Below, in pieces: positions 6,395-7,752 of a DNA stretch of 7,752 nt. Position 1 is the first letter of the stretch, and each line of letters starts with the position of its first letter. A program made the position numbers and the translations under genes. Below the pieces are notes generated by a model. That model did not search any database. It was not told the origin of the DNA and worked only from the letters and a program-made list of their open reading frames with translations. Origin of the DNA: Anaerolineae bacterium (GTDB taxonomy: Bacteria > Chloroflexota > Anaerolineae > UBA1429); contig JAFGLK010000527.1 of NCBI GenBank assembly GCA_016928125.1, forward strand, positions 1 to 7,752, given 5' to 3'.

Positions 6395-7752
6395 CGTCCT
6401 GAGGAGTCGTTTGAGAGGATGCTCTCATCGGTACAGACACAGAGCCAGCAGGTCGGCACTCAGTTGACGATCGGCGAAGCCGACACGTCCCAGATCGCCA
6501 CAGTCAGCTCGCCTTGGGGCTTGATGGAGGGCACTATAGAAGAGCTGCCCCCATCCATGCTGAGCCAACTGGTGCACAGGCCGGCCGACTCGTTGCGCGA
6601 GTTGTTGGCGTCGGTGGAGCGCGAGAGCCGCCAGACCCGAGCGGGGCTCTCGATCCAGGAAGTGGGTACGGTTCGCAAGGTCGGTGATGGCGTCGCTTCG
6701 GTGTGGGGTCTGCCACAGGCCACCACCGATGAACTGCTGCGCTTTCCCGGCAACATCATGGGTCTGGTCATGAATCTGGAGCCTAATTGGGCCGATTGCG
6801 TGCTTCTGGGCTCTGATGCGGGCATCCAGGGCGGCGATGTGGTCTGGTCGACGGGGCGGCGCATCACGGTGCCCGTGGGAGAGCCGCTGCTGGGACGCGT
6901 GGTCGACCCACTTGGGCGCCCCCTGGACAACAAGGGCCGTCTCACTGTGGATGAGTGGCGCTTTATCGAAAGAGAGGCGCCGGGTGTGGTAGATCGCCAG
7001 GCCGTGGATCAGCCTCTGCAGACAGGGATCAAGGCCATCGACGCCATCATTCCCATCGGCCGAGGCCAGCGCGAGCTCATCATCGGAGACCGTCAGACCG
7101 GCAAGACCACCATCGCCCTCGACACGATCATCAACCAGCGGGATCAGGGAGTGATCTGTGTCTATGTGAGCATCGGGCAGCGCAAGAGCTCGGCACTTCA
7201 GGTCATCCGCAGCCTGGAGAACGCTGATGCCTTGGAGCACACGATCGTAGTCGTGGCCGCTCCCGACGATCCGCCAGCTTTGGTCTACATCGCCCCCTAT
7301 GTGGGCTGTACCATGGCGGAATCGTTCCTCGACTATGGATACGACGTGCTGATTGTGTACGACGACCTCACCAAGCATGCAGACGCCTACCGTGAGCTTT
7401 CCCTGCTCCTGAGGCGCCCTCCCGGGCGTGAGGCCTACCCTGGTGACATCTTTTACCTGCATTCGCGACTGCTGGAGCGGGCCTGCCGCTTGAGCGACGA
7501 GCAGGGGGGCGGCAGCATCACTGCCTTGCCCATCATCGAGACCCGCCGAGGGAACATACAAGCCTACATCCCCACCAACCTGATCTCGATCACCGACGGA
7601 CAGATCTATCTGAGCGCCGATCTCTTCAATGAAGATATCAAACCCGCCATCGACGTAGGACTGTCGGTTTCGCGCGTCGGTGGGGCTGCGCAGACGCCGA
7701 TCATGCGTCGTGTGAGCGGCCAGATCAAGCTGTCGTTGGCCCAATACGAGGA
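6203..7752 (+). CDS. atpA: N-type ATPase alpha subunit with long N-terminal extension, C-terminus beyond right edge
   Basis: 516 codons to the window edge, no stop. The alpha core starts at about residue 150 ([21 protein letters not shown], the beta-barrel start). It has the P-loop GDRQTGKT at 295-302, YVSIGQRKS near 321-329, Walker B VLIVYDDL (about 382-389), [21 protein letters not shown] (407-427) and the arginine finger Arg491 in [10 protein letters not shown], so the known functional residues are intact. Relative to E. coli alpha the core is shifted by roughly 120 residues. The surplus is an acidic head (1-64: 19 Asp/Glu against two Arg and no Lys) followed by a degenerate repeat of the alpha N-terminus (65-116 against 126-182). 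The ATG at 6203 overlaps the atpF stop as ATGA, typical of this operon; later ATGs (6419, 6524, 6557) would leave a long gap and have poor ribosome sites. Gamma is expected next, outside the window. Confidence 0.95.
   Translation, partial: MSDAPFNPLDDDGHLEPEFHSELDAERGSGPYRNQASEDDASAQDQATGDASSEEEPVTDDLLLRPEESFERMLSSVQTQSQQVGTQLTIGEADTSQIATVSSPWGLMEGTIEELPPSMLSQLVHRPADSLRELLASVERESRQTRAGLSIQEVGTVRKVGDGVASVWGLPQATTDELLRFPGNIMGLVMNLEPNWADCVLLGSDAGIQGGDVVWSTGRRITVPVGEPLLGRVVDPLGRPLDNKGRLTVDEWRFIEREAPGVVDRQAVDQPLQTGIKAIDAIIPIGRGQRELIIGDRQTGKTTIALDTIINQRDQGVICVYVSIGQRKSSALQVIRSLENADALEHTIVVVAAPDDPPALVYIAPYVGCTMAESFLDYGYDVLIVYDDLTKHADAYRELSLLLRRPPGREAYPGDIFYLHSRLLERACRLSDEQGGGSITALPIIETRRGNIQAYIPTNLISITDGQIYLSADLFNEDIKPAIDVGLSVSRVGGAAQTPIMRRVSGQIKLSLAQYE
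6395..6550 (+). repeat. Degenerate first copy of the alpha N-terminal module (residues 65-116)
   Basis: This segment begins [13 protein letters not shown] and ends near [14 protein letters not shown]. It aligns in order with the true alpha N-terminus at 126-182 ([13 protein letters not shown] ... [13 protein letters not shown]), with a few gaps and roughly a third of aligned residues identical: RP, S, L, SV, S, Q, L, I, E, T, WGL, T and EL. The [10 protein letters not shown] part of the barrel is eroded here, so this copy is unlikely to fold as a normal barrel. Confidence 0.6.
6578..6748 (+). repeat. Second, intact copy of the alpha N-terminal module (residues 126-182)
   Basis: Residues 126-182 contain the N-terminal helix ([17 protein letters not shown]) and first barrel strands ([18 protein letters not shown]) that alpha subunits normally start with. 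The start-to-start distance from the degenerate copy is 61 codons (183 bases). A tandem in-frame duplication followed by decay of the upstream copy is the simplest reading. Confidence 0.6.

Noticed and set aside
6419..6559. Downstream ATGs (6419, 6524, 6557) as the true alpha start
   Set aside because: They would leave a gap of more than 200 bases in an otherwise compact operon and lack well-placed ribosome sites. The ATG at 6203 overlaps the atpF stop like the other junctions, and the upstream frame carries an alpha-like repeat.
6425..7744. 439-codon open frame on the minus strand opposite atpA
   Set aside because: It is antisense to highly conserved alpha motifs (P-loop, arginine finger) and shows no family features itself.

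Overview
The window holds most of an operon for an N-type rotary ATPase (the laterally spread, alternative F-type ATPase family), read on the plus strand from about 2.24 kb to the right edge. It is preceded by two divergent minus-strand metabolic genes. The DNA is bacterial in style: GC-rich by eye, tightly packed, with GGGAGG-type ribosome sites, GTG starts and ATGA/GTGA overlaps. Nothing here fixes the phylum. The pairing of a URO-D-like protein with an amidohydrolase would suit an environmental anaerobe or a Chloroflexota-like lineage, but that is a guess.

Left part (1-2095, minus strand): a partial amidohydrolase/deacetylase-family metallohydrolase runs off the left edge. To its right is a URO-D-superfamily protein that lacks the HemE signature and has an HxH...C putative metal site. 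Each has a TAGGGAGG ribosome site. A 162-base gap separates them and carries a candidate promoter and a 7-bp inverted repeat. Bases 2096-2312 form a divergent control region with back-to-back promoter-like sequences, a perfect 10-bp palindrome between the two -35 boxes, and a GC-rich hairpin near the predicted start of the atp transcript.

Right part (2313-7752, plus strand): atpD (beta), atpC (epsilon), atpR, atpB (a), atpE (c), atpF (b with a delta-like C-terminus) and atpA (alpha, cut by the right edge). Beta-first order, atpR and a b-delta fusion are hallmarks of N-ATPases, whose usual order is atpDCQRBEFAG. atpQ is absent: atpC and atpR overlap by four bases. atpG (gamma) would be expected just past the right edge.

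Beta and alpha form the catalytic head, epsilon (with gamma outside the window) the central stalk, c the rotor ring, a the ion channel, and b-delta the peripheral stalk. AtpR is a small membrane protein probably tied to c-ring function or assembly. Subunit c carries Glu32 together with Glu65-Ser66-Thr67-Tyr70, a two-carboxylate version of the sodium-binding site, in a glycine-poor first helix.

The most unusual feature is alpha. It has an N-terminal extension of about 120 residues made of an acidic, probably disordered head (1-64) followed by a degenerate second copy of alpha's own N-terminal module (65-116 resembles 126-182). Because the alpha N-terminus is where the stator delta domain docks, this may be a modified stator attachment in an enzyme whose delta domain is fused to b.
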